Assembly: GCA_016702605.1 (NCBI GenBank)
Contig: JADJDQ010000003.1
Span: 604,860 to 668,859, forward strand
Direction of reading: 5' to 3'
Source of the DNA: Candidatus Intricatilinea gracilis
GTDB lineage: Bacteria; Pseudomonadota; Gammaproteobacteria; Burkholderiales; Burkholderiaceae_C
Length of the DNA: 64,000 nt
The notes under the pieces were generated by a model. It was given only the letters and a program-made list of their open reading frames with translations, had not been told where the DNA came from and did not search any database. Positions 26,673 to 36,120 of the stretch are shown piece after piece (position 1 is the first letter of the stretch; each line of letters begins with the position of its first letter). The position numbers and the translations under genes were made by a program.

Positions 26673-28884
26673 AGCGCGCGCCGCCCAGCGCCGAATCGCC
26701 GGCGCTGAGATGGCCGCCCATCGCCGCCAGCGACTCGGCGCTGATGGCCAGCCCCAGCCCCAGGCCCTGGCCTTCGGGCTTGGTGGTGAAGAAGGGCTCG
26801 AACAGGCGCTGCCGCACCTCGCTCGACAGGCCGGTGCCGCTGTCGTCGACATGCAATGCCAGCTGCTGCGCGTCGACCTCGGCGCTCAGCCGCAGCCGCC
26901 GCAGCGGCCGCCCGCGCATCGCGTCGGCCGCGTTGATGGCCAGGTTGGCCACCGCCAGAGCCAGCCGCGAGCCGTCCACGCGCAGCGTCAGCGGCGGCAC
27001 GTCCTCTTCCACGTCGACGCGCTCCATCGCCAGGCGCGGGGCGTAGAGGCCGCGCGCCTCGGCCAGCACCTCGCCCAGCTCGCGCCGGTGCAGTTGCACC
27101 GGTTCGTCGCGAGCGAAGTCGCGCAGTCGGGTGATGAAGCGCTGCAGCCGGCGCGCTTCGCCCTGCATCGTGCGCAGGGCCTCGCGCTGGGCTTCGGGCC
27201 AGCCCTGCGCCGCGTCGTCGAGCGACTCCGACAGCAGCGTCAGCGTGCCCACCGGGTGGCCCATCTCGTGTACCGCCCCGGTCACCAGGCGGCCGATGGC
27301 GACCAGCTTGCCGGCATGCACCAGCATCGACCGCGTGCGCTCGCGCTCCAGCGTGGCCTGGGTCTGCAGCAGGCGCACGCGCAGCGCCTGGGCCTCGGCT
27401 TCGGCGCGCGCCTGCGCGGCCTCGGCCTGCGCACGTTCGGTCTCATGGCGCACCAGCAGGGTCTGCGCGATGACCTCGGCGCGGCGGCCGTGCTGCAGCT
27501 CGCGCGCCCGCGCTGCGACGCGTTCGGCCTGCAGGGCACCGGCCATATCGCCGGCGCGTTCACAGGCGGCGGACAGCTCGTCGTGCCAGGCCGGCGGCGG
27601 CTGGAAGCCGGCCACCTGCGCGCCGGCGGCCAGCGCTTCGTGCAGGAAATGGATCGCGCCGCTGGCATGCGGTGATCCCGGCGGGGCGGGCAGCCCGTGC
27701 ACTTCGGCCACCAGCGCCATGGCGTGTTCCAGCTGCGGCAGGTGGCGCCATTGCCGGTTCGCCTTCGCCACACGGCGGCCCTCGTCCAGCGCCTGGACGG
27801 CCTCGTCGAGCCGGCCCAGCCGCGCCAGGGCCTGGGCGCGAAAACGCTGCGTGCCGCACACCAGGTCGGGGCCGTCGACGGCACGCGCGCCGGCCAGCGA
27901 CTGCTCGCACCAGTCCAGCGCTTCCTGGTCCTGGTGCAGCGCCAGGCAGGCCTCGCCCAGCACCTGGCAGGCGATGGCGTGGTCGCGCGTGAGTGGGTGG
28001 CGGGCCAGCACCGGCAGGCCTTCCAGCAGCCAGGCCTTGCCCTGCTCGGGCCGCCCCGCGCTCACCAGCACCGCCGCGGTCTGCATCAGGCACCAGGCTG
28101 TGGCGTAGGGCCAGCCGGTGGGCTGCACCAGCTCGCGTGCGCGCGTGGCCCACTGCAGCGCTGCTTCCAGGTCGTTGATCGAGCAGCAGGCGTTGCCCAG
28201 GTTCTCGGCCACCGTGATGGCCGAACGCAGCTGGCCGGTGGCGATGGCAGCGTCGAAGGCGCGCTGGTAGGCCACGATGCAGGCCACGAGGTCGCCCCGG
28301 TTCCAGGCGAAGGCCGCTTCGACGGCCTGCACGTAGACGTCGATGCCGGGGTCGGCCCGCTCGCGCGCCTGCTGCAGCAGCGCCGGCCAGCGTTCGCCCA
28401 GCGTGTCGGCGTCGGCCAGCACGTCGACGCAGGCCACCCAGGTCTCGGCCATGCGCAGGCGCGCGGCATCGCCGCCGCGGCGGTAGTGCGCCAGCGCGGC
28501 CTGCAGCGCAGCGTCGCGGTCGCCGCCGGTCTCGTCGAATATCGACACCCGGACCAGCGCCGCATCACCCTGGCCCACGGGGTCGGCAGCTACTGCGCAG
28601 GCGGCGTCGGCGCGGTCGGCGAACTGCAGCGCCTCGTCGCCGCGGTGAAGCAGCCACGCCACTTCGGCCTGCACCAGCAGGCCGCGCGGCGACCCGGCGG
28701 CCGCGCCGGCGAGAGCTAGCGCGCGCAGGGCCTCGGGCGTGTCGCGCTGGCGCAGAGCCCAGGCCAGCTCGACGGCCAGCCGCTGATGCTGCGACGGCGG
28801 CAGCGATGGCGCGGCCATCTGGTCCCGCAGCGCAGCGATGTCTGCCTCGCTCGGGAAAAGCTCGGGATGCGCGCGCGCCGTCAT
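26647..28884 (-). CDS. Soluble histidine kinase with helical-repeat N-terminus
   Basis: 745 residues from ATG 28884, with CAGGAGACC about ten bases upstream. Residues 1-480 are Ala-rich helical repeats of TPR type (for example GNACCSINDLEAALQWATRA) with no membrane span. A coiled coil (about 480-530) leads to the dimerisation domain, whose H box is GAVHEMGHPVGTL, with the phospho-acceptor His and a Met-Gly insertion before the second His-Pro. The ATPase domain has NLAINAADAM (N box), DDSGTGLS, FEPFFTTK and GQGLGLGLAIS. A soluble DctB/NtrB-like kinase sensing an internal or protein signal is the best reading. The convergent sigma-54 regulator should be its target. Confidence 0.88.
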   Translation of the reverse strand: MTARAHPELFPSEADIAALRDQMAAPSLPPSQHQRLAVELAWALRQRDTPEALRALALAGAAAGSPRGLLVQAEVAWLLHRGDEALQFADRADAACAVAADPVGQGDAALVRVSIFDETGGDRDAALQAALAHYRRGGDAARLRMAETWVACVDVLADADTLGERWPALLQQARERADPGIDVYVQAVEAAFAWNRGDLVACIVAYQRAFDAAIATGQLRSAITVAENLGNACCSINDLEAALQWATRARELVQPTGWPYATAWCLMQTAAVLVSAGRPEQGKAWLLEGLPVLARHPLTRDHAIACQVLGEACLALHQDQEALDWCEQSLAGARAVDGPDLVCGTQRFRAQALARLGRLDEAVQALDEGRRVAKANRQWRHLPQLEHAMALVAEVHGLPAPPGSPHASGAIHFLHEALAAGAQVAGFQPPPAWHDELSAACERAGDMAGALQAERVAARARELQHGRRAEVIAQTLLVRHETERAQAEAAQARAEAEAQALRVRLLQTQATLERERTRSMLVHAGKLVAIGRLVTGAVHEMGHPVGTLTLLSESLDDAAQGWPEAQREALRTMQGEARRLQRFITRLRDFARDEPVQLHRRELGEVLAEARGLYAPRLAMERVDVEEDVPPLTLRVDGSRLALAVANLAINAADAMRGRPLRRLRLSAEVDAQQLALHVDDSGTGLSSEVRQRLFEPFFTTKPEGQGLGLGLAISAESLAAMGGHLSAGDSALGGARFTIVLPLA

Positions 28885-29296
28885 CGCGGTTCGGGTCTCC
28901 TGCAGGGCATCGGGCGGGCCTCGGCAGCCCGGACGAGTTCTCATCGGCGCGAGGCCGTCTCGGGCGATTCTTGCATCGCTGCGAATCGCCCGCTCGCCGA
29001 GGCCTTGTAAATCAGGCACTTACCGTTTTTGGGGGGTGCAGGCGCACCAGGCACGACTGCTGCGTCTTTCAGGGCGGGCCTGCCGCTGGCGTGGGCCCGA
29101 ACCAGGAGAGGCGCTTGACACCTGCCGGTCGGGAATCACGGACGCGACGCATGGCCCGAGGGGGCCCGGCAAGCGCTGAGAAACGCCCGCGAAATGCGGC
29201 CACGGCGATCGTGCCCTTCATTGCCGGGACCTACATCGAACAAGGTCAGCTGCCAACGCCCGAGCCATGGGCGCCCCCAGTCGCACGGGTGTCCAG
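28885..29296. other. Intergenic, no gene seen
   Basis: About 410 bases between the divergent kinase and the small membrane protein gene. No credible frame; promoters for both directions should lie here but none is obvious. Confidence 0.3.
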
Positions 29297-29548
29297 ATGA
29301 ACGGCCACGACCTGCTCGGCTGGCTGGCCGCAGGGCTGATGCTGCTGACCTTCTGGTGCGCCGACGCGCGCGCCCTGCGGCGCTGCGCCATTGGCGCCAA
29401 CCTGGCCTTCATCGCCTACGGCCTCGCCGCCGATCTGGCGCCGGTGCTGGCGCTGCACCTGGTGCTGCTGCCGGTGAACCTGTTCCGGTTGCTGCGCCTG
29501 CGCGAAACGTCCGTGCCGACCGTGGCGCGCGGCCCCAACCTGAACTGA
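29297..29548 (+). CDS. Small YgjV-like inner-membrane protein
   Basis: 83 residues from ATG 29297. Three hydrophobic segments are visible: LLGWLAAGLMLLTFWC, IGANLAFIAYGLAADL and PVLALHLVLLPVNLFRLL. The pattern G-W-x-A ... L-R ... N-x-x-F-x-x-Y-G ... H-x-x-L-x-x-x-N resembles the YgjV / CBU_0592 group of small membrane proteins, which have no firm function. It sits 13 bases upstream of the cytochrome P460 gene and is probably cotranscribed. A start at 29267 would add ten residues. Confidence 0.7.
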   Translation: MNGHDLLGWLAAGLMLLTFWCADARALRRCAIGANLAFIAYGLAADLAPVLALHLVLLPVNLFRLLRLRETSVPTVARGPNLN

Positions 29549-29561
29549 CGAGGACATTGCC

Positions 29562-30065
29562 ATGAACACGACGCATCGATGGCCCCTGCTGCTCGCGGCC
29601 ACCCTGTGGCTGCCGGCTACCGTACTGCAGGCCGCCGAGCCCGCACCCAACGGCATCGCGCTGCCCGCCGGCTACCGGCACTGGCAGGTCGTTGCCTCGT
29701 CGCACCGCAGCGACAACAACACGCTGCGCGTGATCCTGGGCAACGAGATCGCCGTGCGCGCCGCCCGTGCCGGCCAGACCCGGCCCTGGCCGCACGGTAC
29801 GGTGCTCGCCAAGCTGGTGTGGAAGGACCGGGCGCATGCCGCCTGGCCCACGGCGCAGGTGCCCGGCGACTTCGTGCACGCCGAGTTCATGAGCAAGGAC
29901 GACACCCGCTTCGCCGCCACCGGCGGCTGGGGCTTCGCGCGCTGGGTCGGCATGGACCAGCAGCCCTACGGCAAGGATGCCGGCTTCGTGCAGGAGTGCT
30001 TCGGCTGCCACCAGCCGGTGAAGGACAACGACTGGGTGTTCACGCGTCCGGCGGTGCTGCCGTGA
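29562..30065 (+). CDS. Cytochrome P460 family c-type haemoprotein
   Basis: 167 residues with a signal peptide (cleavage near VLQAAEP), so periplasmic. The haem motif ECFGCHQP (Cys146, Cys149, His150) lies near the C-terminus, as in cytochrome P460 and c'-beta. The core has HRSDNNTLRVILGN and GWGFARWVG, which match the family. Such proteins oxidise hydroxylamine or bind NO. A Lys crosslinked to the haem defines true P460; I cannot assign it here. It follows the YgjV-like gene by 13 bases. Confidence 0.85.
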   Translation: MNTTHRWPLLLAATLWLPATVLQAAEPAPNGIALPAGYRHWQVVASSHRSDNNTLRVILGNEIAVRAARAGQTRPWPHGTVLAKLVWKDRAHAAWPTAQVPGDFVHAEFMSKDDTRFAATGGWGFARWVGMDQQPYGKDAGFVQECFGCHQPVKDNDWVFTRPAVLP

Positions 30066-30231
30066 GGGCGCAGCCGGTTCCGTCATCGGGCGCGCCGATG
30101 CCCATGACGCCGCCGGGCAGCCCCAAGGCCGAATACCGGAGGGCGCAGCCCGAAGGCAGCCATGTGAGCCTGCCGGGCCGATGCAGGCACGAGCACATCG
30201 AGAACCACCCGGACATCACTGGAGAAGTGCC

Positions 30232-33200
30232 ATGAAGAAGGAATGGATGACAGCGCTGCAATCCGCCGCTGGCCTTCTCGGCCTGCGCCGCGCAATCGGT
30301 GTGTGCCTGCTGGCCACGCTCGCCGCCTGCGGCGGATCGCCCGCGGAGGTGCCAACCGCCGGCGGCGTGACCTACGTGAAGAACTTTGGCATGCCTGGTG
30401 CCGATCACCTCGTCACCGCCAGCGCTGCCCTGCCCGATGGCGGCCTGGCGCTGCTGGGCATGGTCGAGGTGGCGGGCGACAGCGCCACAGGCACCGCCGG
30501 GTCCACGCGCCTGGCGGTCTCGCGCATCGATCCCCAGGGCAATCTGCTGTGGTCGCAGACCTATGGCAGCGAGCCCTTCATCGACCGGCTCGCCGTGCGG
30601 ACGATGCTCGACGTCGCCCCGGCCGGCGATGGTGGCGTCTTCGTGGCCGGGCAAAGCGCCGCTGGCCCGGTGGTGGCGAAGTACGACGTGGCGGGGAACC
30701 TCGTCAACACCCAGCTCTACGGCAGCGCCCGCGGAACCCCCGGCGATGTGCTGGCCGAGATACGCGCCATGGCGGCGGCGCCCACCGGCGGCTATGTCAT
30801 CGGTGGGCGCAAGCTGCGCGACGCCGAGGGTGTGCTGCGCAACCACGCCTGGCTGCAGTACGCCGGCACGGACGGCACCCCGGCCCAGCAGAGCAATGAT
30901 TTCGACGGGCTGATCCATGACAGCCCGCAGTACACGACCTCGACCTTCAACTACGAGGCCATCAACGACCTGGTGATCAGCCGGGATGCCCGCAGGCCGG
31001 ACCTTGCGTCAGACCCGTCTATCTTCATCGGCGTGACCGGCTCGCGCCACGAGGGTCGGTTGATGGCCGACGACGTCCAGACCTCGGGCGTCTGGGTGGC
31101 CGAGTACGCGCTCGGCCGGGATTCGTCGAGCGGCGAAGTTCCCCCGGCCAACGAGTTTCAGCCGACGTTTTCGTCGACCACGGCGACGGTGGACCAGAAC
31201 GGCAGCGGCCAGGCTATTGCCGCCATCGCCCCCGACACCTACCTGGCTGTCGGCGGTCGATCGGCGCCTTCCGGTCTTGACGGCGGTGCCCCCTTCGCCA
31301 GGCAGGTTGCGCGCGGCCTGTCGACCTCGGGCGACGAGCTCTGGTCCGAGCGCCTCGGCGTGCGCCAGGGCAGCTACAGCGCCGTCATCGCCGACCAGCG
31401 CGTCGCGGGGGATGCTGTGGCCATCATCAGCTACTCGGAATCGGCGCCCGAGCGCGAACTCGCCTTTCTGCGCCTGGCCGGTTCGGGCAGCGGCTTTGAT
31501 CGCCTGTCGACCTTGCGGCTCGACGATGCGAGCTACATGCCGATGCACGACGACCCGAGCCAGAGCCTGGCGGCGCGCCACGGCATCGGTGCCCTGACTG
31601 TCTGGGCGCTGGCGCAGATGGCAGACGGGCAGTTCGCCATCGGCGGCGCGGCGCTATCCACCGCCAACGGGCGCTGGAAGGCATGGGTGGGCCTGCTGGA
31701 CCACGGCACCCACCGCGTGCGCAGCAGCCGCTGGCTGGACGATGCCCGCTGCGATCAGTTCGCGGTCACGCGCCTGCGCAACCACGGTGACGGCGGGCTG
31801 CTGGCGGTGGCGCCGACCTGCCTGTACAAGCTGGACAGCGCGGCCAATGTGCAGTCGGTGTTGCCTGCGGCCGGCCTGGTGCCGACCACGACCGCTCGGG
31901 CACGGGCCATTCGCGCCCTGCCCGACGGCGGCTTTCTGGTCGGCGCTGTCGTGCAAGGCGGCAGCTGGCTGCTGAAGCTGGACGAAGCCGGTGCGATCCG
32001 CTGGCAGCGCAGATTGCCTGGCGTCAACTTGACCGATCTGGAGTTGGCAGGCGACAACCTGCCCGGCAGTGCGGACACCGGGTTCGTCGTCGCCGCCTGG
32101 GGCCCTGAAGCCGCTGGACAAATCCTCACCCGCTTTGACCCTGACGCCAACGTGTTGTGGCAGCGCAGCTACAGCGGCCTGGCGGTGGAACACGTGCGTC
32201 GCATGGCCGACGGCGGCTTTGTGATGGCCAGCGACGGCAGGATCACACGAGTGGACGCCAACGGCCAGCCGGTCTGGGTGCGAACCCTGAACGCGTCGAT
32301 CAACGACCTGCGGTCGACGCGCGACGGCGGCTTCGTGCTCGCCGGCCGCGAACTGACGCGGCTGGACGCCGCCGGCGCAGTGCGCTGGCATGTCCGGCCC
32401 GAACCCGACCGCGCCGCCGACGGCGGCAGACCGCTGTGGCATGCGGTGCGCGAGACGGCCGACGGCGGCTTCGTGGCCGTCGGCGACATGCAGCGGCCCG
32501 GGCAGAGCTACTGCTACCCCTCGGCCGGTGGCAACCGAAGCCTGCGCGGTCGGGAACTCGCCTTGGAGGGCGGTGACGAGCGGCGGCTGTACTGCCTGGA
32601 CACGGTGGTCGTGAGCCTTGCCGCCGACGGCAGCCTGCGCGCGAGCAAGCGCTTCGGCACCGGCAGCGACGACGGCGGGACGAGCTCGATCCACATCGCC
32701 CCCGACAACGGCCTGCTGATCACCACCACCACCGATGGCTATGACTTTCCCCATGTCTCGGCCTTCGTGCTGCGCCTGAGCGCCGATCTCGACGTGGCCG
32801 CGGGCTGCCCGGCCGGGCTGGACGAAGTGGTGACGATGCGCTCGGTCGAAACCACGGCGACGTCCACCGCCGCAGCGCTGCCCGTGCCGGTGCCGGGCAC
32901 CCAGGCGGTCGAAGAGACGGCCTTCGAATCCACCTCGGTGACCGCGCAGATGGTCACCGCGCGTTCCTGCAGCGCTGTCAGCAATTCGCCGGTGCTGAGC
33001 ATCACCGCCACCGGCGCGGGCCTGGTCAGCAGCACGCCGGCCGGCCTGGCCTGCGGCAACGACGGTGCGCCGCGCACCGCCTGCGCGCAGGCCTGGGCCT
33101 CCGGCACGGTGGTGACCCTGGCCGCCGCGGCGCAGCCGCAAGCCAGCTTTGTCGGCTGGGGCGGCGCCTGCGCGGCCTTCGGTTCGGCCAGCGCCGCGTC

Positions 33201-33807
33201 GATCACGCTGCGCAGCGACCTGACCTGCAGCGCCGCCTTCAGCGTCACTTCGGCCAACCCGCCGCCGATGGCCGCGTTCTTCGTCACCACGCCCACACCG
33301 ACGGCCGGCGCCGCCGTCAACTTCGACGCCAGCGCCAGCAGCGACGACACCGGCATCGTCGAATATGCCTGGGACTTCGAGGACGACGGCACCTTCGATG
33401 TCGTCGGCACGCCCGCCGACGCCAAGGCGGCGGTGAACGTCTATGCCAATCCCGGCAGCTACCGCGTGCGCCTGCGCGTGACCGACGGGGCCGGCGGCAC
33501 GGCACAGGCGGTGCAGACCCTGACCGTGGCGCCCGCCGGCGTGCCCGGCGGGGTCGTGCTCACCCTGGTGGTCGACGGCATCTCCTTTCACGGCGTCGTC
33601 GGCCTGACTCCGGAGCGTTTTGCCTGCATCGCCGGCAGCACCTGCACCTATGCCGACTATCCCGTGGGCACCCGCGTGATGCTCGAGGCCACGCCCTACA
33701 GCGGCTCCACCTTCGGTGGCTGGACCGGATGCGACAGCGTGGAGGGCAGGGTGTGCTGGGTCGACATGACGGGGTCGCGAACGGTCACCGCCAGGATCAA
33801 CGGCTGA
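30232..33807 (+). CDS. Very large lipoprotein with propeller-like repeats, PKD and InlB-type repeats
   Basis: 1191 residues from ATG 30232, with GGAG eight bases upstream. The signal peptide ends in a lipobox (ATLAACGG). Residues 30-880 hold many repeats of the type D-G-G-F-V/L ... G (DGGLALLGM, DGGFLVGAV, DGGFVMASDG, DGGFVLAGRE, DGGFVAVGD) alternating with W-x-R/L-D, as in beta-propeller or delta-60 repeat proteins. Near the C-terminus are two Cys-containing InlB-like repeats (VSSTPAG ... GWGGAC, and FGGWTGCDS) and a PKD domain (FDASASSDDTGIVEYAWDF). It is an anchored surface or periplasmic protein, perhaps adhesive. There are no enzymatic motifs. Confidence 0.8.
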   Translation: MKKEWMTALQSAAGLLGLRRAIGVCLLATLAACGGSPAEVPTAGGVTYVKNFGMPGADHLVTASAALPDGGLALLGMVEVAGDSATGTAGSTRLAVSRIDPQGNLLWSQTYGSEPFIDRLAVRTMLDVAPAGDGGVFVAGQSAAGPVVAKYDVAGNLVNTQLYGSARGTPGDVLAEIRAMAAAPTGGYVIGGRKLRDAEGVLRNHAWLQYAGTDGTPAQQSNDFDGLIHDSPQYTTSTFNYEAINDLVISRDARRPDLASDPSIFIGVTGSRHEGRLMADDVQTSGVWVAEYALGRDSSSGEVPPANEFQPTFSSTTATVDQNGSGQAIAAIAPDTYLAVGGRSAPSGLDGGAPFARQVARGLSTSGDELWSERLGVRQGSYSAVIADQRVAGDAVAIISYSESAPERELAFLRLAGSGSGFDRLSTLRLDDASYMPMHDDPSQSLAARHGIGALTVWALAQMADGQFAIGGAALSTANGRWKAWVGLLDHGTHRVRSSRWLDDARCDQFAVTRLRNHGDGGLLAVAPTCLYKLDSAANVQSVLPAAGLVPTTTARARAIRALPDGGFLVGAVVQGGSWLLKLDEAGAIRWQRRLPGVNLTDLELAGDNLPGSADTGFVVAAWGPEAAGQILTRFDPDANVLWQRSYSGLAVEHVRRMADGGFVMASDGRITRVDANGQPVWVRTLNASINDLRSTRDGGFVLAGRELTRLDAAGAVRWHVRPEPDRAADGGRPLWHAVRETADGGFVAVGDMQRPGQSYCYPSAGGNRSLRGRELALEGGDERRLYCLDTVVVSLAADGSLRASKRFGTGSDDGGTSSIHIAPDNGLLITTTTDGYDFPHVSAFVLRLSADLDVAAGCPAGLDEVVTMRSVETTATSTAAALPVPVPGTQAVEETAFESTSVTAQMVTARSCSAVSNSPVLSITATGAGLVSSTPAGLACGNDGAPRTACAQAWASGTVVTLAAAAQPQASFVGWGGACAAFGSASAASITLRSDLTCSAAFSVTSANPPPMAAFFVTTPTPTAGAAVNFDASASSDDTGIVEYAWDFEDDGTFDVVGTPADAKAAVNVYANPGSYRVRLRVTDGAGGTAQAVQTLTVAPAGVPGGVVLTLVVDGISFHGVVGLTPERFACIAGSTCTYADYPVGTRVMLEATPYSGSTFGGWTGCDSVEGRVCWVDMTGSRTVTARING

Positions 33808-34092
33808 CTGACAAACCCGGCGGACTTCGACGGACTCGGTGGTCGACCCAGACTGCCTGCCGTTTCGCGATGAACACGCGCGGCCCTCCGCGGCAGGGCT
33901 GCGTTGCGGCCACATGCTCAGCGGTCGTGATCGGACGTCGCGCGGCGGTGGCACGAAAGCGCAACGCCCTCCTGCCGGGTCATTCAGTCTTAACCGCCAA
34001 GATCGGCGAATCGCACAATGGCGCGCCCCGGCCGAGGGTGGTGCGTCGCTCCCGGATCGGTGTTGCTTCCCTTCAAATCCGGGAGTGCACGC
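33808..34092. other. Intergenic, no gene seen
   Basis: About 285 bases between the lipoprotein and the broken peptidoglycan-binding gene. No frame or hairpin of note. Confidence 0.3.
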
Positions 34093-34779
34093 ATGGCAAA
34101 GGTCGGCAGGATTGCGGGTGTCACCTATCGGATCGTCGAGAAGGGTGTCGGGAAGGGACAGGCCTGAGCAAGGACGACGGACGCTATCCGGATTCAGCGG
34201 CTGCTGAACGGGATCGGGTACAAGTTCCTTGGGGACGGTGACTTCGGTCCCGGCAGGCAGGCTGCACTTCAGCACTTCCAGGCCAGCTGGAAGGGCGACG
34301 ACGCAGCGATCGACATCGACCCGGCGAAGGTGCTGAAGTACAAGGGCTCGACGCCTCCAGCTACCTGGGGCCCTGCAGGCCTGAACGTGCAGCCGTTCGT
34401 CACGCCCGACGATCCCCTCCTGTTTGCGGTCGCGCTCGCCGCCAGGCTGCTGTTCGAGATGAGCTCGAAGAAGGGGGCGGCGGCGTTTGCGGATGTCTGG
34501 CCACGAATCGATGGCATTCCGTACCGCGGCTACCCGGCCGGAAACGGACCACCGCACATGTTCTGGGGGCTGGACCTCCAGGACTACGAGGGGTACGCCA
34601 TCATGACCGGCGACTCGCGGTGCAATGGGTTGACGAAGGGGTATCAGTTTCCCCCGACGTCAATGCTTGGCCCTCTGGCCTGCAGGAGGCCGCTGCCGCG
34701 CTGGCCAGGCCCGCGCCCACGGAAGTACTCAATGCCAGACCCGTTGCACCCCGACTCCTGGCCTGACGCGCCGAGGTGA
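34093..34779 (+). pseudogene. Peptidoglycan-binding-like protein broken by an in-frame stop
   Basis: ATG 34093 starts MAKVGRIAGVTYRIVEKGVG, then TGA at 34165-34167 interrupts the frame. The same frame continues open to 34779. It contains a PG_binding_1-like helix bundle (IQRLLNGIGYKFLGDGDFGP then ALQHFQASW) and an unassigned C-terminal domain with DVWPRIDG and YRGYPAGNGPP. A single substitution would restore the full reading frame of 228 residues. No strong internal start follows the stop, so it is called a pseudogene; expression from an internal non-ATG start cannot be excluded. Confidence 0.6.
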
Positions 34780-35241
34780 TGGCGGTGCCCTCAGGGTAGA
34801 GGGCGCCTGATGGCGAGCACCGAACGTCTTGAAGCGAAGGGCCCACGCGGCGAGGCCAGCATCAATGCGTCCGGACATGGGTGGCACGTGGGGTCGATGG
34901 ACGGATCGAAATTGGCGGGGCGGATGGTCATGGGGTCGGCCCTTTCTGATGCCGCGCGATGCATGCGCGAATCGCATTGTCGGCGCGGGCAGGATTGCAG
35001 CGATGCCATTGGCCTTCCTGTAAGCGGCCGGCCGTGGACGACGGCAGATGGCCGGGACTGCCATTTGGCGGCCTGACCAGGAAGCTGTCGCCGGCGCTTG
35101 AGCGCCGTGAACGACCGCGGTCTTGGGTGCCGGAGGGCGCGAGCCGACCCGTCGGCGCCATCTACTGGCCAGTTCAAGTTTCCGCGAAGCCGGCGCTCGC
35201 GCTCGTCGCTAGACAAACCCGTAGCGACGATGCGATCTCCG
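34780..35241. other. Intergenic, decayed
   Basis: About 460 GC-rich bases without a credible gene. The text around 35030-35200 resembles the degenerate dispersed intergenic repeats common in Burkholderiales, but I could not define a unit. Confidence 0.3.
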
Positions 35242-36120
35242 TCATGAAAGCATGCCGAGCCGGGCGCCGAGCTTGCGCATGAACAACTGCGCGATTGCTT
35301 GCGGCCCAAGTGCGATGTCGAGGTATGCGATCGATGAGGGCATCCCGGGCAACGTCACGCCGTCAATGCGGACCGGAAGGAGGTATTCAGCGTCTCGCTG
35401 ACGCAGGGCGCGATCCTGGGCGGCCTGGCGCTCGTGGTTGGTCCACATCTTGGCGACGTAGGCCTTCGAGACGAACACCAAGCAGTACCGGGCCTCAGTC
35501 GCGTACACCGAGTACAAGCGGTCGATGAGATTTACGCCCCACAGTTCCGCTTGCTGATCGGTGTCCACGAAGACACGCGCGCCGAAGTTCCTGAGGACTT
35601 CGGCGACTGGTCGGACGCTGTCTCTGTCTTCCCCTGCATAGGAGATCGCGACGTCGAACGCGTACCGTTCGGTGTTCGGGCGCTTGGCGACGCGGTGGCG
35701 TTGCCAGTCGACGAACTTATCCGCAATCTTGGCCTCCGCTTCGGCCGACCGCTGGCGCGGGGTCCGGTAGCAGTGAGAAAGTCGCAAAGCGGCCGCGGAT
35801 GGCAGCTTAGCCAATAGCGTGTCGAGTTCGTCGTCGTCTCCGAAGAGGGCGAACACGATCTCCTCAAATTCGTCCCGGACTGCGAAGATCGCTCCGACCG
35901 CAGCGTCCACGCCGCCTCGCGTCGACGTGGGATCGACCACGACCGAATTGATCAGCCCGCTTCGTATCGCGACCCACGCGTAGTGCCAATCGGGAACCTG
36001 CTGCACAGAGGCTACTTCTGCACGGGTTCCAAAGCTCATCCGCAGCATCTCAATGTCGTGGCTCTCACCCACGAACAGTGTGCGTAGCGTCCGGCCCTCG
36101 GCAGCGTCGACGCCGTTCAT
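35242..36120 (-). CDS. TIR-domain protein
   Basis: 292 residues from ATG 36120, with GAGGAG eight bases upstream. Residues 1-150 form an unassigned N-terminal domain (LFVGESHDIEMLRMSF, EFEEIVFALFGDDDEL). Residues about 153-275 are a TIR fold: YAFDVAISYAGEDRD opens it, VFVDTDQQAELWG is the BB-loop region, and WTNHE carries the candidate catalytic Glu230. Bacterial TIR proteins with this Glu cleave NAD or make signalling nucleotides in defence (Thoeris, CBASS-TIR). No partner gene (ThsA, Argonaute, cyclase) is adjacent, so it appears to stand alone. There is no signal peptide. Confidence 0.85.
   Translation of the reverse strand: MNGVDAAEGRTLRTLFVGESHDIEMLRMSFGTRAEVASVQQVPDWHYAWVAIRSGLINSVVVDPTSTRGGVDAAVGAIFAVRDEFEEIVFALFGDDDELDTLLAKLPSAAALRLSHCYRTPRQRSAEAEAKIADKFVDWQRHRVAKRPNTERYAFDVAISYAGEDRDSVRPVAEVLRNFGARVFVDTDQQAELWGVNLIDRLYSVYATEARYCLVFVSKAYVAKMWTNHERQAAQDRALRQRDAEYLLPVRIDGVTLPGMPSSIAYLDIALGPQAIAQLFMRKLGARLGMLS

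Noticed and set aside
26710..28719. Long plus-strand frames
   Set aside because: Shadows of the histidine kinase, whose H, N and G boxes are intact.
31654..34557. 967-codon minus-strand frame
   Set aside because: Antisense to the repeat lipoprotein; composition is Arg/Ala/Gly shadow text.
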